Shown: positions 33,932 through 44,710 of the stretch, one piece after another
How positions within the stretch are numbered: the stretch's first letter is position 1
Layout of the letters: every line of letters begins with the position of its first letter
NCBI RefSeq assembly: GCF_009832905.1
Contig: NZ_CP047135.1
Coordinates: forward strand, 3,140,001-3,204,000
Direction: 5' to 3'
DNA length: 64,000 nucleotides
Source of the DNA: Stenotrophomonas sp. 364
GTDB taxonomy: Bacteria; Pseudomonadota; Gammaproteobacteria; Xanthomonadales; Xanthomonadaceae
Notes under the pieces: generated by a model
Databases searched by the model: none
What the model saw: the letters and a program-made list of their open reading frames with translations, nothing else
What the model was told of the DNA's origin: nothing
Made by a program: the position numbers and the translations under genes

Positions 33932-36085
33932 TCAGCCTAGACGCCGGGCTTCGCTGACGCCGGGCAACGCATCCAGCTTGCCCAGCAGCGTGGACAGCTG
34001 GCCGTAGTCGCTGACCTTCAGGCGCAGGCGCAGATGCGCACGCCCGCTGTTGCGCACGTTGTCGCTGTGGATGTCCAGCACATAGGCATCTTCCTGTGCG
34101 ATCAGGTTGGTGATGTCCTTGAGCAACCAGCGCCGGTCCACCGCATCGACCACCACGTCCACCTCATAACCACCGCCGGCCTGGCCCCACTCCACCGGCA
34201 GGATCCGCTGCGGACTGGCGGCCGACAACCGCGCCAGCGCGGCGCAGTCGGTCCGGTGCACGGTCACGCCGCGGGTGCGGGTGAGGTAGCCGACGATTGG
34301 CTCGCCGGCCACCGGTTGGCAGCAGCGCGCCAGCTGCACCAGCAGGTTGCCCACGCCCTGCACGGTGAACTTGGAGGTGCCCAGGCTGTTGCGGCGCGCG
34401 GTCGGGCGCGGCAGCGCCGGGGCGACGGGCTGGCTGGCGGCACGCTCGGCTTCCAGCAGCGCCCGGCTGACCTGGTTGGGACCGGTGTCGCCCAGCGCCA
34501 CCTGGATGTACAGGTCGTCCACGCTGTCGGCATGGAACTTCTTCGCTGCCACGGCAAGGTCGGCATGCTGCAGGCCGAGCCGCTTCAGTTCGCGGTCGAG
34601 CAGGTCCCGGCCGGCCTGCACGTTGCGCGCACGATCCAGCTTGTGGAACCAGCCGCGCACCTTTTCGCGCGAACGGTTGCTGGCCAGGAAGCCGTTGGAC
34701 GCCAGCAGCCAGTCGCGGCGGGGATCGGCTTCCTTGGAGGTCAGGATTTCCACGCGGTCGCCGCTGCGCAGCCGGTAGGTCAGCGGCACGATGCGGCCGT
34801 TGACCTTGGCCCCGCGGCAGCGGTGCCCGACCATGGTGTGCACGTGATAGGCGAAGTCCAGCGGGGTGGCACCCTGCGGCAGATCCATCACCTCGCCCTT
34901 GGGGCTGAGCGCGTACACCCGGTCTTCGGTGAGCTCGGCATCGAGGGCACCGGCCAGTTCGCCGGCGGGACTGTCCTGCGAATGTTCCAGCAGCTGCCGC
35001 ATCCAGGTGATCTTGCGATCGAACGCCTTTTCCGCGCCTTTGCTGCCTTCCTTGTAACGCCAGTGCGCGGCCACGCCAAGTTCGGCCTGGGCATGCATGT
35101 CGTGGCTGCGGATCTGCACTTCGATGGTGCGCCCGTCCGGACCGATCACCGCCGTATGCAGCGAGCGGTAGTCGTTGGCCTTGGGCCGGGCGATGTAATC
35201 GTCGAACTCGCTCGGCACCGGCGCCCACAGCGAATGCACCACGCCGAGCGCGGCGTAGCAGGCGGCCACGTCATGCACCATCACCCGCACCGCGCGGATG
35301 TCGTACAGCTGCTCGAAGGCGAGCTTCTTCTTCTGCATCTTCCGCCAGATGCTGTAGATGTGCTTCGGACGGCCACTGACCTCGGCGTCGATACCCTGCG
35401 CGAGCAGTTCGCGCGACAGCACCTTTTTGACCGTCTCGACGTAGCGTTCGCGCGCCAGCCGGGTCTCGTCCACTTCACGTGCGATGCGCCGGTAGGTCTC
35501 CGGCTCCAGATGGCGGAAGGCCAGGTCTTCCAGCTCCCACTTGAGCTGCCAGATGCCCAACCGGTTGGCCAGCGGTGCATGGATGTCGCGGGTCAGCTGG
35601 GCCAGCGCGCGGCGCTCCTCTTCGGGCAGCCGGTCGGCGCCACGCATGCGCGCCAGCTGACGGGCGAGCAGGATCGGCACCACCCGCAGGTCCTGGATGA
35701 TCGACAGCAGCAGGCGGCGCAGGCCTTCGCTGTTGCGCCCGGCATCGCGCCCGGCGTGCAGTGCCCAGACCTGGTCGGCCGCATCCTGGCCGTCCAGCAG
35801 GCCGACCACCGCAGGTTTCAGCGCGCCCAGCGGCAGCGTGTCCAGGCCGGCCCGCAACCCGGGCAGGTCGAACAACACCGTGGCCAGCAGCGCGCTTTCA
35901 TCGGCAGACAGCAGCGCCAGCGCATCCAGCGTATCGGCCAGTACCGACCAGCTGGAGTGCATCTGCCCGTCGGCATCGGGCAGCTGCCAGCGCTGCAGCA
36001 GCGCCTCGCGCAGGGCGGGCGGCAGCGACGCCGCCGAGGGTCGGTTCAACAAGGCATCCAGGCCGGGGACAGAAGCGCGGTTCAC
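33932..36085 (-). CDS. relA: GTP pyrophosphokinase RelA ((p)ppGpp synthetase)
   Basis: RelA makes (p)ppGpp on stalled ribosomes during amino acid starvation. The 717-residue protein has a degenerate hydrolase region (1-190) without the HDxxED motif. Its synthetase domain shows GRPKHIYSIWRKMQKK, SEFDDYIARPKANDYRSLHT and EVQIRSHDMHAQAELGVAAH; the EFDD form marks a monofunctional synthetase. TGS (VYALSPKGEVMDLPQGATPLDFAYHVH), a helical/CC region (ARCCQPVAGEPIVGY) and a C-terminal ACT domain follow. The start is GTG 36085, with no clear Shine-Dalgarno. Confidence 0.95.
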   Translation of the reverse strand: MNRASVPGLDALLNRPSAASLPPALREALLQRWQLPDADGQMHSSWSVLADTLDALALLSADESALLATVLFDLPGLRAGLDTLPLGALKPAVVGLLDGQDAADQVWALHAGRDAGRNSEGLRRLLLSIIQDLRVVPILLARQLARMRGADRLPEEERRALAQLTRDIHAPLANRLGIWQLKWELEDLAFRHLEPETYRRIAREVDETRLARERYVETVKKVLSRELLAQGIDAEVSGRPKHIYSIWRKMQKKKLAFEQLYDIRAVRVMVHDVAACYAALGVVHSLWAPVPSEFDDYIARPKANDYRSLHTAVIGPDGRTIEVQIRSHDMHAQAELGVAAHWRYKEGSKGAEKAFDRKITWMRQLLEHSQDSPAGELAGALDAELTEDRVYALSPKGEVMDLPQGATPLDFAYHVHTMVGHRCRGAKVNGRIVPLTYRLRSGDRVEILTSKEADPRRDWLLASNGFLASNRSREKVRGWFHKLDRARNVQAGRDLLDRELKRLGLQHADLAVAAKKFHADSVDDLYIQVALGDTGPNQVSRALLEAERAASQPVAPALPRPTARRNSLGTSKFTVQGVGNLLVQLARCCQPVAGEPIVGYLTRTRGVTVHRTDCAALARLSAASPQRILPVEWGQAGGGYEVDVVVDAVDRRWLLKDITNLIAQEDAYVLDIHSDNVRNSGRAHLRLRLKVSDYGQLSTLLGKLDALPGVSEARRLG

Positions 36086-36239
36086 AGCATCGTGCAGGCA
36101 AGACAGAGACCCCTACACTAGCGCCGAGGCCGGTCGCGGACAATCAAAACCACCGCATCGGCCGGCATGTCCTCATGCCGGGCCCGCACCACCACCACCC
36201 CGCTGGCCCTACACTGCGGTAAACCCAAGGAGATCTGCC

Positions 36240-36764
36240 ATGCGCTTTTCGCGTCTTCGCCTGCTGGCCAGTGCGGCCGTCCTGTTGAGCCTGGCCAGCC
36301 CGGCGCTTGCCCAGCGCGTGGTCGAAGGCGACCTGCAGCAGCAGATGTCGCCGGCCGAATTCAAGGCCGCCGGCCTGGACAAGCTCAGCCCGGCCGAACT
36401 GACCGCGCTCAATGGCTGGCTGCAGGGCAAGGTGGCGGCAGTGGCTGCCGATACGCGCGAACAGGTGCGCGAACAGGCGCGTGAGGAAGGCCGCCAGGAA
36501 GTCATCGTCAAGAACCGTGGCTTCTTCGACTTCGGCAGCAACGAGCCGATCACCAGCACCCTGCAGGGCGAGTTCCGCGGTTTTGGCAAGGCGCGCAGGT
36601 TCGTTCTGGCCAATGGCCAGGAGTGGGAGCAGAGCGATGACACCGTGCTCTCCGGCGTGCGCAAGACCAATCCGGCGGTGTCCATCAGCCCCGGCCTCCT
36701 GGGCGTCTGGTATCTCCGCGTGGACGGGGTGAACACCCGCGCCAAGGTCCGCCGCACCAAGTAG
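36240..36764 (+). CDS. Secreted protein of unknown function
   Basis: The 174-residue protein has a clear Sec signal peptide (LLASAAVLLSLASPALA, cleavage before QRVV). A short helical part (SPAEFKAAGLDKLSPAELTALNGWLQGK) is followed by an Arg/Glu-rich coil and a beta-rich C-terminus with SH3-like character (FRGFGKARRFVLANGQEWEQSDD). ATG 36240 follows AAGGAG at 8 nt. It is convergent with hrpA, 30 nt away. The family could not be named. Confidence 0.85.
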   Translation: MRFSRLRLLASAAVLLSLASPALAQRVVEGDLQQQMSPAEFKAAGLDKLSPAELTALNGWLQGKVAAVAADTREQVREQAREEGRQEVIVKNRGFFDFGSNEPITSTLQGEFRGFGKARRFVLANGQEWEQSDDTVLSGVRKTNPAVSISPGLLGVWYLRVDGVNTRAKVRRTK

Positions 36765-36794
36765 GCGGGGCATCGACCCGGGCACGGGGCGTTC

Positions 36795-39700
36795 TCAGAG
36801 CTGGCGCAATGCGTCCATCCGCTGCGCCAGCTTCTTGGCCGAAATCCCGGTTTTGGCCCCCAGTTCCTGCGCGAACAACGACACCCGCAGTTCCTCCAGG
36901 TCCCAGCGCAGCGCCTGCCATTGCGGGCGCTGGCGCAGGCCGCGGCGGTCCGCATCGGCCAGCGCGTCGATGAACGGCCGCAGTTCCAGCATGCGTGCCT
37001 GGTCACGCGGCGGATCGCGCTTGGCGCGTTCGCTGCGCAGGATCATCGCGCGCAGGTAGCGCGGATACTGGGCCAATGCATCGGCTGGGGTATCACGCAG
37101 GAACCCGGGGTGCACCAACCCGGCCAGCTGCTGCTCCAGGTCGTCCAGGTTGCCGCGCGCCCAGCCCATCAGCGTGGACTGCAGTGACGGCTTGAGCTCG
37201 GCCACGTGGGCCAGGATGTTCTCGGCCAGCTTCAGGCGCGCCATCGCTTCGGCGAACAATCCCTTGCCGGCCGCATCGCGGCGCTGGGCAAAGGCGGCCG
37301 GGTCGCGGATGTCGCCCAGTCCGTCGGCCAGAACCGCGTTCATCGCGGCATCCACCAGGTCGCCGCGCAGGCGCTCCTGCGACTCGATCGCGGCGTACAG
37401 CAGCCCGGTCTTGGGCGGCACCGGCAGCTGCTTGCGTGCCTGCTTGGCCTTGTCGGCCAAGGCAATATCGAACAGGCGACGCACCCCCTGCGGATGCTGC
37501 TCGGCCGCTTCGTTGCGGTCGGCGAAGATCCGCAGCGCAGCACTCTCACCGGTATCCACCAGGGCCGGGTAAGCAGGAACGCCGGCTTCGCCCGGCACCT
37601 GCACCGGGATCGGCGTGGCCGGGAAATCGCGCAACCCTTCAACGGCCAGGGCGCGTCCTGCGCGGGCGGCAAAGGCCTCGCCGGCCTGCCCGCCGAAGCG
37701 TGCGCGCAATGCATCCAGATCGCGCGCACTGGCCAGCAGTCTGCCCTGCGCGTCGAACAGCCGCAGGTTCATGTGCAGGTGGTTGTCCAGCGCGGCCAGG
37801 TCGAAATCGGTGGCCGCCACCTGTGCCCCGGTGGCTCGCGACAGGAACCGCGCCAGCTCGCCGCGGATGTCATCCGCACTCGGGTCGGGGAACGCTTCGG
37901 CGAAGGCACGCCCGAAATCCGGCGCCGGCACGTAGTTGCGGCGCATCGCCTTGGGCAGGCTGCGGATCAACGCGGATGCCTTGTCGGCGACGAAGCCCGG
38001 GGCCAGCCACGACAGGCGCGCGGCATCGAGCGCGTTGAGCAGGTGCAGCGGCACGTCCAGGCTGACGCCATCGTCGTCGCTGCCCGGCTCGAAACGATAG
38101 TGCAGCGCCAGGCGTGCATCACCCAGCGGCAGGTACTTGGGATAGCGTTCGGCATCGCTGCCTTCGCCGGGCAACAGGTCGGCCAGCGACCAGGCCAGGC
38201 CATGCCGCTTCTCCGGGGTCAGGCCCTTCCACCAGGTATCCAGCGCGGTGGCCGAGTGGATCTCCGACGGCACCCGGTCCAGGTACCAGCGCGCCTGCCA
38301 GGCTTCGTCGGCGACGATACCGGCGCGTCGCAGCTTGGCCTCCTCCTCGCGCGCCTGTTCGAGCACGGTGAGGTTGTCGGCGATGACACTGGCGCGGGTG
38401 TTGATTTCGCCGGTCACCAGGCCTTGCCGGACGAAGATGTCGTGCGCTTCGCCGGGCGCGATGCGGCCGTAATGCACCGGCTTCTTCGGTGCCAGCACCA
38501 GCCCGAACAGGCTGATCTGCTCCGACGCCAGCACCTGGCCCTGCGCACGTGACCAGTGCGGGTCGAAGTGCTTGCGCAGCAGCAGGTGCGGCAGCTCGGC
38601 GATCACCCAGTCCGGTTCGATTGCTGCGTTGGTCAGGCCCCAGATCTTCTGCGTATCCAGCAGGGTGGCGGTGAGCAGCCACGGCGGCGGCCGCTTGGCC
38701 AGCACCGAGCCGGGGAACGGCAGGAAGCGGCGCTGGCGCGGCGCCAGGAAATCGCCCTTGTCGCTGCGATGCCCGATCTGCGTGGGCAGCCCGGCAATCA
38801 GCGCGCGGTGCAGGGTCTGGTAGGCCGCGGCACGCACCTTGTCACTGAAACCACTGCGCGTCTCGCGCCCCCCCACCTCCGGCGCAGCGGCCGGCGCCGG
38901 GGCGGCCGGCTCGGACTTGCCTTCGCGGGCCAGGCGCGCGGCGCGGTGCTGCTGGCCGCGCGTGGCCTTGGCCTTGGCTTCGTCATCGCGTGCCGGGGCG
39001 GGCGCCGACGAACCGGCCAGCAACGGGTCCAGCGCAGTGGCCGCCGCTTCTTCGGTCCAGCCCAGCTCCTCGCACAGCACGCGCAGCTGGCGATGCAGTT
39101 CGCGCCATTCGCGCATGCGCAGGAAGCCCAGGAAATGCCGCTCGCACCAACTGCGGAGCTTGGATTGGGTGAGGTCCTCGTGGGCCTGGCGATAGGCATC
39201 CCACAGGCGCAGCACCCCCACGAATTCCGACCGCCCATCGGCGAACAGCGCATGCGCGGTGTCGGCCGCGCCACGTGCTTCGGGCGGGCGCTCGCGCGGG
39301 TCCTGGATGCCCAGGAACGAGGCGATCACCAGCATCGGCCGCAGGCAGCCCTGCGCCTGCGCGGCCACCAGCATCCGCGCCAGCTTGACGTCCACCGGCA
39401 ACCGCGCCATCTGCCGCCCGACCGGGGTCAGCCGGCGCTGGTCGTCCACCGCGCCCAGCTCGCCCAGCTGCTGCCAGCCGTCGGCGATGGCGCGCTCATC
39501 CGGCGCTTCCAGGAACGGGAAATCCTCGATCCGGCCCAGGCCCAGCTGCAGCATCCGCAGGATCACCCCGGACAGGCTGGAGCGGCGGATTTCCGGATCG
39601 GTGAAGGCATCGCGCGACTGGAAATCGGCTTCCGAGTAGAGCCGGTAGCAGATGCCTTCGGACACGCGTCCGCAGCGGCCCTTGCGCTGGTTGGCGCTGG

Positions 39701-40895
39701 CCTGAGACACCGGCTCGATGTGCAGCCGGTCCAGCTTCTGGCGCGGGCTGTAGCGCTTGACGCGGGCCAGGCCGGGATCCACCACGTAGCGGATGCGCGG
39801 CACCGTCAGCGAGGTTTCGGCCACGTTGGTGGCCAGCACGATGCGGCGCTTGCTGCCGGGATTGAAGACTTCGTCCTGGTCCTTTACCGACAGCCGCGCA
39901 TACAGCGGCAGCACTTCGGTTTCACGGTACTTGCGCCGCTCCAGCGCCTGGTGCGCGTCGCGGATCTCGCGTTCGCCGGGGAAGAACATCAGGATGTCGC
40001 CGCGCGGATCCATGCGGGTGATCTCGTCCACCGCGGCCACGATGGCCTCGTTGACGGTGCGCTCGCCATCGCGGCCACCGTCTTCATCGCCACCGCCCTC
40101 GCCTTCCAGCGGGCGGTAGCGCACTTCCACCGGGAAGGTGCGGCCTTCGACGCTGATCACCGGCGCATCGTTGAAATGCTCGGCGAACCGCGAGGTGTCG
40201 ATGGTCGCCGAGGTGACGATCAGCTTCAGGTCCGGGCGTTTGTGCAGCAACTGCTTGAGGTAGCCCAGCAGGAAGTCGATGTTGAGGCTGCGCTCGTGCG
40301 CCTCGTCGACAATGATGGTGTCGTACTGGGACAGATAACGGTCGCTGCTGATCTCGGCCAGCAGGATGCCGTCGGTCATGAACTTGATGCGGGTGTCGTC
40401 GCCGACGCGGTCGGTGAAGCGCACCTGGTAGCCCACCACCGTGCCCAGTTCGGATTTCAGCTCCTGCGCGACGCGGGTGGCCACTGCACGTGCGGCAATC
40501 CGTCGCGGCTGGGTGCACCCGATCATGCCGGCCACGCCGCGACCGGCGGCCAGGCACAGCTTGGGCAGCTGGGTGGTTTTGCCCGAGCCGGTTTCGCCGG
40601 CGATCACCACCACCTGGTGGTCGCGGATCAGGGCGGTGATGCGTTCGGCTTCACGCGCAATCGGCAGGCTGTCGTCCAGAGTGATCGACGGCTGGTGCCG
40701 GGCGCGGCTCTCGCGCCGCTGCACCGATGTCTGCAGGGCCTGTTCGAACGCGGCGGCCACGCCTGCATCGTTGGGCTTGGACTGGCAACGCGAGAGCAGG
40801 CCGAGCAGACGACCCCGGTCGCGGCTCATGCCAGCATCGATCGCGGCGCGAAGTTGGCGCAGGCGGGAAGCAGATTGTTTGTCGATAGTGCTCAT
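36795..40895 (-). CDS. hrpA: ATP-dependent DEAH-box RNA helicase HrpA
   Basis: HrpA is a large RNA helicase that rescues stalled ribosomes and takes part in mRNA processing. The 1366-residue protein has GETGSGKTTQLP (Walker A, about 100), TQPRRIAA, DEAHERS, SATIDT and RKGRCGRVSEG (motif VI). The HA2/OB region follows, then a long C-terminal DUF3418 domain ending in LAQRMDALRQL. ATG 40895 gives MSTIDKQSA; a TTG one codon earlier is also open. No good Shine-Dalgarno is present. It is divergent from dps. Confidence 0.95.
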   Translation of the reverse strand: MSTIDKQSASRLRQLRAAIDAGMSRDRGRLLGLLSRCQSKPNDAGVAAAFEQALQTSVQRRESRARHQPSITLDDSLPIAREAERITALIRDHQVVVIAGETGSGKTTQLPKLCLAAGRGVAGMIGCTQPRRIAARAVATRVAQELKSELGTVVGYQVRFTDRVGDDTRIKFMTDGILLAEISSDRYLSQYDTIIVDEAHERSLNIDFLLGYLKQLLHKRPDLKLIVTSATIDTSRFAEHFNDAPVISVEGRTFPVEVRYRPLEGEGGGDEDGGRDGERTVNEAIVAAVDEITRMDPRGDILMFFPGEREIRDAHQALERRKYRETEVLPLYARLSVKDQDEVFNPGSKRRIVLATNVAETSLTVPRIRYVVDPGLARVKRYSPRQKLDRLHIEPVSQASANQRKGRCGRVSEGICYRLYSEADFQSRDAFTDPEIRRSSLSGVILRMLQLGLGRIEDFPFLEAPDERAIADGWQQLGELGAVDDQRRLTPVGRQMARLPVDVKLARMLVAAQAQGCLRPMLVIASFLGIQDPRERPPEARGAADTAHALFADGRSEFVGVLRLWDAYRQAHEDLTQSKLRSWCERHFLGFLRMREWRELHRQLRVLCEELGWTEEAAATALDPLLAGSSAPAPARDDEAKAKATRGQQHRAARLAREGKSEPAAPAPAAAPEVGGRETRSGFSDKVRAAAYQTLHRALIAGLPTQIGHRSDKGDFLAPRQRRFLPFPGSVLAKRPPPWLLTATLLDTQKIWGLTNAAIEPDWVIAELPHLLLRKHFDPHWSRAQGQVLASEQISLFGLVLAPKKPVHYGRIAPGEAHDIFVRQGLVTGEINTRASVIADNLTVLEQAREEEAKLRRAGIVADEAWQARWYLDRVPSEIHSATALDTWWKGLTPEKRHGLAWSLADLLPGEGSDAERYPKYLPLGDARLALHYRFEPGSDDDGVSLDVPLHLLNALDAARLSWLAPGFVADKASALIRSLPKAMRRNYVPAPDFGRAFAEAFPDPSADDIRGELARFLSRATGAQVAATDFDLAALDNHLHMNLRLFDAQGRLLASARDLDALRARFGGQAGEAFAARAGRALAVEGLRDFPATPIPVQVPGEAGVPAYPALVDTGESAALRIFADRNEAAEQHPQGVRRLFDIALADKAKQARKQLPVPPKTGLLYAAIESQERLRGDLVDAAMNAVLADGLGDIRDPAAFAQRRDAAGKGLFAEAMARLKLAENILAHVAELKPSLQSTLMGWARGNLDDLEQQLAGLVHPGFLRDTPADALAQYPRYLRAMILRSERAKRDPPRDQARMLELRPFIDALADADRRGLRQRPQWQALRWDLEELRVSLFAQELGAKTGISAKKLAQRMDALRQL

Positions 40896-40984
40896 CAATC
40901 GAATCGGTTAGAACTTTGATTACTACTGAAAGGTTAGTCTGATCTATTGTGAAGGCCATCCATTCCACAAGGAGCATCATCCCC
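40896..40984. promoter_or_regulatory. hrpA-dps divergent promoter region
   Basis: This 89-bp gap is markedly AT-richer than its surroundings (TTAGAACTTTGATTACTACT and TTAGTCTGATCTATTG). It must hold the promoters of both divergent genes. The dps gene is usually under OxyR or stationary-phase control, but no full OxyR tetrad was recognised by eye. Confidence 0.4.
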
Positions 40985-41536
40985 ATGGCGAAGACCAAGA
41001 CACCGGTGAAGAAGACCCAGACCGGTAAGCAGAAGCTGGCATCGGCCGCCCCCTCGGCCCCGAACATTGATATCGGGATCAAGGAAGGCGATCGCAAGAA
41101 GATTGCCGATGGGCTGGCCTCTTTCCAGGCCGATGCGTTCACGCTCTACCTGAAGACGCACAACTTCCATTGGAATGTCACCGGGTCGATGTTCAACTCG
41201 CTGCACACCATGTTCGAGACCCAGTACACCGAGCAGTGGGCAGCCCTGGACGACGTTGCTGAACGTATCCGCGCATTGGGCTTCAATGCCCCGGGCTCCT
41301 ACCGCGAGTTCGCGGCCCTGACCTCGATCGCCGAGGAGCCGGGCCTGACCGACAGTGCGGACTGGCGTGAGATGGTACGCCAGTTGGTGGCCGCCAACGA
41401 GGCGGTGTGCCGGACGGCGCGCAAGGTGCTGGACGTGGCCGACGACGCCGACGACGCCCCCACCGAAGATCTGATGACCCAGCGCCTGCAGACGCACGAG
41501 AAGTACGCCTGGATGTTGCGGTCGTTGCTGCAGTAA
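40985..41536 (+). CDS. dps: Dps-family ferritin-like DNA protection protein
   Basis: Dps oxidises Fe(II) with hydrogen peroxide, stores iron in a 12-mer shell and coats DNA in stress. The 183-residue protein has the ferroxidase segment THNFHWNVTGSMFNSLHTMFE (His, Asp and Glu ligands at the dimer interface) and the downstream YTEQWAALDDVAERIRALG. The N-terminal extension is Lys-rich (MAKTKTPVKKTQTGKQK), suited to DNA binding. ATG 40985 follows AAGGAG at 10 nt; a more upstream frame start lacks a ribosome binding site. Confidence 0.94.
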   Translation: MAKTKTPVKKTQTGKQKLASAAPSAPNIDIGIKEGDRKKIADGLASFQADAFTLYLKTHNFHWNVTGSMFNSLHTMFETQYTEQWAALDDVAERIRALGFNAPGSYREFAALTSIAEEPGLTDSADWREMVRQLVAANEAVCRTARKVLDVADDADDAPTEDLMTQRLQTHEKYAWMLRSLLQ

Positions 41537-41553
41537 AGCGCGCTGGCGCTTTA
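41534..41553 (+). terminator. Hairpin overlapping the dps stop codon
   Basis: TAAAGCGC and GCGCTTTA form a perfect 8-bp stem with loop GCTG, beginning at the TAA stop. There is no T run after it, so it may stabilise the mRNA end or be a weak terminator. Confidence 0.45.
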
Positions 41554-41567
41554 GTTATCTGCGCGCG

Positions 41568-41674
41568 GCGAGGGTTCCACCCCCTTGCCGGGACACGCCG
41601 TAAATCCATCCTTGGAGGCTCGTGGGCGCCATCCATGGCGCCCAACGGTCCCGGCAAGGGGGTGGAACCCTCGC
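41568..41674. repeat. Structured repeat element, copy A (26-bp inverted arms, shared core)
   Basis: Perfect 26-bp arms (41568-41593 and 41649-41674; GCGAGGGTTCC..) enclose a 55-bp core (41594-41648) that contains its own hairpin GGGCGCCAT-CC-ATGGCGCCC. The core, with five flanking bases on each side, recurs in reverse orientation at 42078-42142. Confidence 0.8.
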
Positions 41675-41720
41675 CCAGATGGATGTGTGCATCCGGCGGT
41701 TGGGAAGAGTGAGAAGCATG

Positions 41721-41756
41721 CAGAACAGGCGCCCGGTGGCGCCTGTTCTGCGTTTT
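41721..41756 (+). terminator. Rho-independent terminator-like hairpin downstream of dps
   Basis: CAGAACAGGCGCC and GGCGCCTGTTCTG form a perfect 13-bp stem with loop CGGT, followed by CGTTTT. It stands about 185 nt after dps and is the likely end of the dps transcript. Confidence 0.65.
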
Positions 41757-41790
41757 GGCCCCCCTCTTCAGCGATTGGGGAAAAAAATCC

Positions 41791-42029
41791 GGCTCTGGCT
41801 CTAGCTCTGCCTTTTGCCCTTGATTCTGCCATTTGCCCTTGCCTCTGCCTTTGCCCTTGCCTCTGCCTTTGCCCTTGCCTCTGCCTTTTGCCCTCGCCTC
41901 TGCCTTTTGCCCTCGCCTCTGCCTTTTGCCCTCGCCTCTGCCTTTTGCCCTCGCCTCTGCCTTTGCCCTTGCCTCTGCCCTTTGCCTTCGCTTCGCCTTT
42001 GCCTTGCCTCAGCCTTGGCCTCGGCTCTC
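41791..42029. repeat. 18/19-bp minisatellite array between dps and recQ
   Basis: About ten units of the form TGCCTTTTGCCCTCGCCTC (19 bp) or TGCCTTTGCCCTTGCCTC (18 bp) run in tandem; the best conserved are four 19-bp copies at about 41881-41956. The ends degenerate into CT/GC-rich units. The plus strand is pyrimidine-rich and the frames through it give Leu/Pro/Ala repeats that are not credible genes. Confidence 0.8.
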
Positions 42030-42061
42030 CCCCCATGAGCACCAACCAACCGTCGGGGCGT

Positions 42062-42158
42062 GGGGTGGGTGGGTTGGCGGGACCGTTGGGCGCCATGGAT
42101 GGCGCCCACGAGCCTCCAAGGATGGATTTACGGCGTGTCCCGCCAACCCGCCCACCCC
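42062..42158. repeat. Structured repeat element, copy B (21-bp inverted arms, same core reversed)
   Basis: Arms at 42062-42082 (GGGGTGGGTGGG..) and 42138-42158 match with one mismatch. They enclose 42083-42137, the exact reverse complement of the core of copy A. The arms differ in sequence from those of copy A while remaining self-complementary. Confidence 0.8.
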
Positions 42159-42186
42159 GCGCCAACCATCGGCAGTGAAAACCATT

Positions 42187-42222
42187 GGCTCTGGCTCTGG
42201 CTTTGGCTCTGGCTCTGGCTTG
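42187..42222. repeat. GGCTCT hexanucleotide microsatellite
   Basis: Six hexamer units of GGCTCT with one GGCTTT variant lie about 95 bp before recQ. A short related stretch (GGCTCTGGCTCT) also stands at 41791 at the start of the minisatellite. Confidence 0.65.
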
Positions 42223-42316
42223 AGATTCGGCTTGGGGAGACCCGTGGGCAAGCCCCTACCCACTGATCCTCTGTTGGAGGACACGGCCGGCGCGCGTGGC
42301 GGGGTAAACTAGTCCG

Positions 42317-44119
<1,803 letters not shown>

Positions 44120-44155
44120 TGCCCCCCCGCGCCCGCACGGACCCGCATCCAGAGT

Positions 44156-44170
44156 TGAACGCCGCGTTCA
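44156..44170. promoter_or_regulatory. Palindrome upstream of copL, possible operator
   Basis: TGAACGC-C-GCGTTCA is a perfect dyad with 7-bp arms, 44 bp before copL in the 94-bp gap after recQ. Metal-responsive operons usually have such a site, but it does not match a regulator box I recognise and no regulator gene is in the window. Confidence 0.35.
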
Positions 44171-44213
44171 GCCACAGGTGCGGGCGCCCGGTTTTGGCGC
44201 TAGGGTGACGCCC

Positions 44214-44606
44214 ATGACCCCCGGTGGCCTGCTCCTGCGCGTGGTACTGATGCTCAGCCTGTTGCTCAACGGGCTGAACGCGGCCATGGCCGGCCCGATG
44301 ACCCTCGCCATGGCCCACGCCGCCAGCGCCGAGCCGGCGGTGCCGCCATGCCACGGCGATGCCCCGGCCATGCCCGCCCATCATGACCACGCCGCTGCCG
44401 ACACCGCCGGCACGCACGCGCCGCACGACGGCGACCACTGCAAGATCAAGGACTGCCTGCGCAGCTGTGCGCAGCAGCCCAGCCTGACTGTGTCCGTCGC
44501 GTGGCTGCCCAGCCCGCCGCCGCCCGCGCTGGCGCCCCTGGGCCACACCCGCGCGGCATTGCCGATGCCGCCCCTGGACCGCATCACCCGCCCTCCGATC
44601 GGCTGA
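44214..44606 (+). CDS. copL: CopL-type His/Cys-rich copper-responsive protein
   Basis: The 130-residue protein has a signal-like hydrophobic start (LLLRVVLMLSLLLNGLNAAMA), a metal-ligand-rich middle (CHGDAPAMPAHHDHAAADTAGTHAPHDGDHC) and a Pro-rich tail. It directly precedes copA, the place of copL in Xanthomonas copLAB operons. There copL is required for copper-induced expression of copAB; the mechanism is not settled. ATG 44214 follows AGGGTG. The 104-nt gap to copA holds a small hairpin (GCGCTC/GAGCGC at 44611-44627). Confidence 0.85.
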   Translation: MTPGGLLLRVVLMLSLLLNGLNAAMAGPMTLAMAHAASAEPAVPPCHGDAPAMPAHHDHAAADTAGTHAPHDGDHCKIKDCLRSCAQQPSLTVSVAWLPSPPPPALAPLGHTRAALPMPPLDRITRPPIG

Positions 44607-44710
44607 GCCTGCGCTCACTGCGAGCGCCTGTGCGACGCGATGCCGTGCGCTGCCATGCGTACGCGTCTTGATGGCACCTGTGTGCCTTTCGAATCCGATG
44701 CGGAGTTGCA

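Noticed and set aside
41568..42158. Composite transposon bounded by the inverted cores
   Set aside because: There is no transposase or cargo gene between them, and no target duplication was seen.
41833..42312. Leu/Pro/Ala repeat frames through the minisatellite
   Set aside because: They are translations of an 18/19-bp DNA repeat open in several frames, with no start signal.
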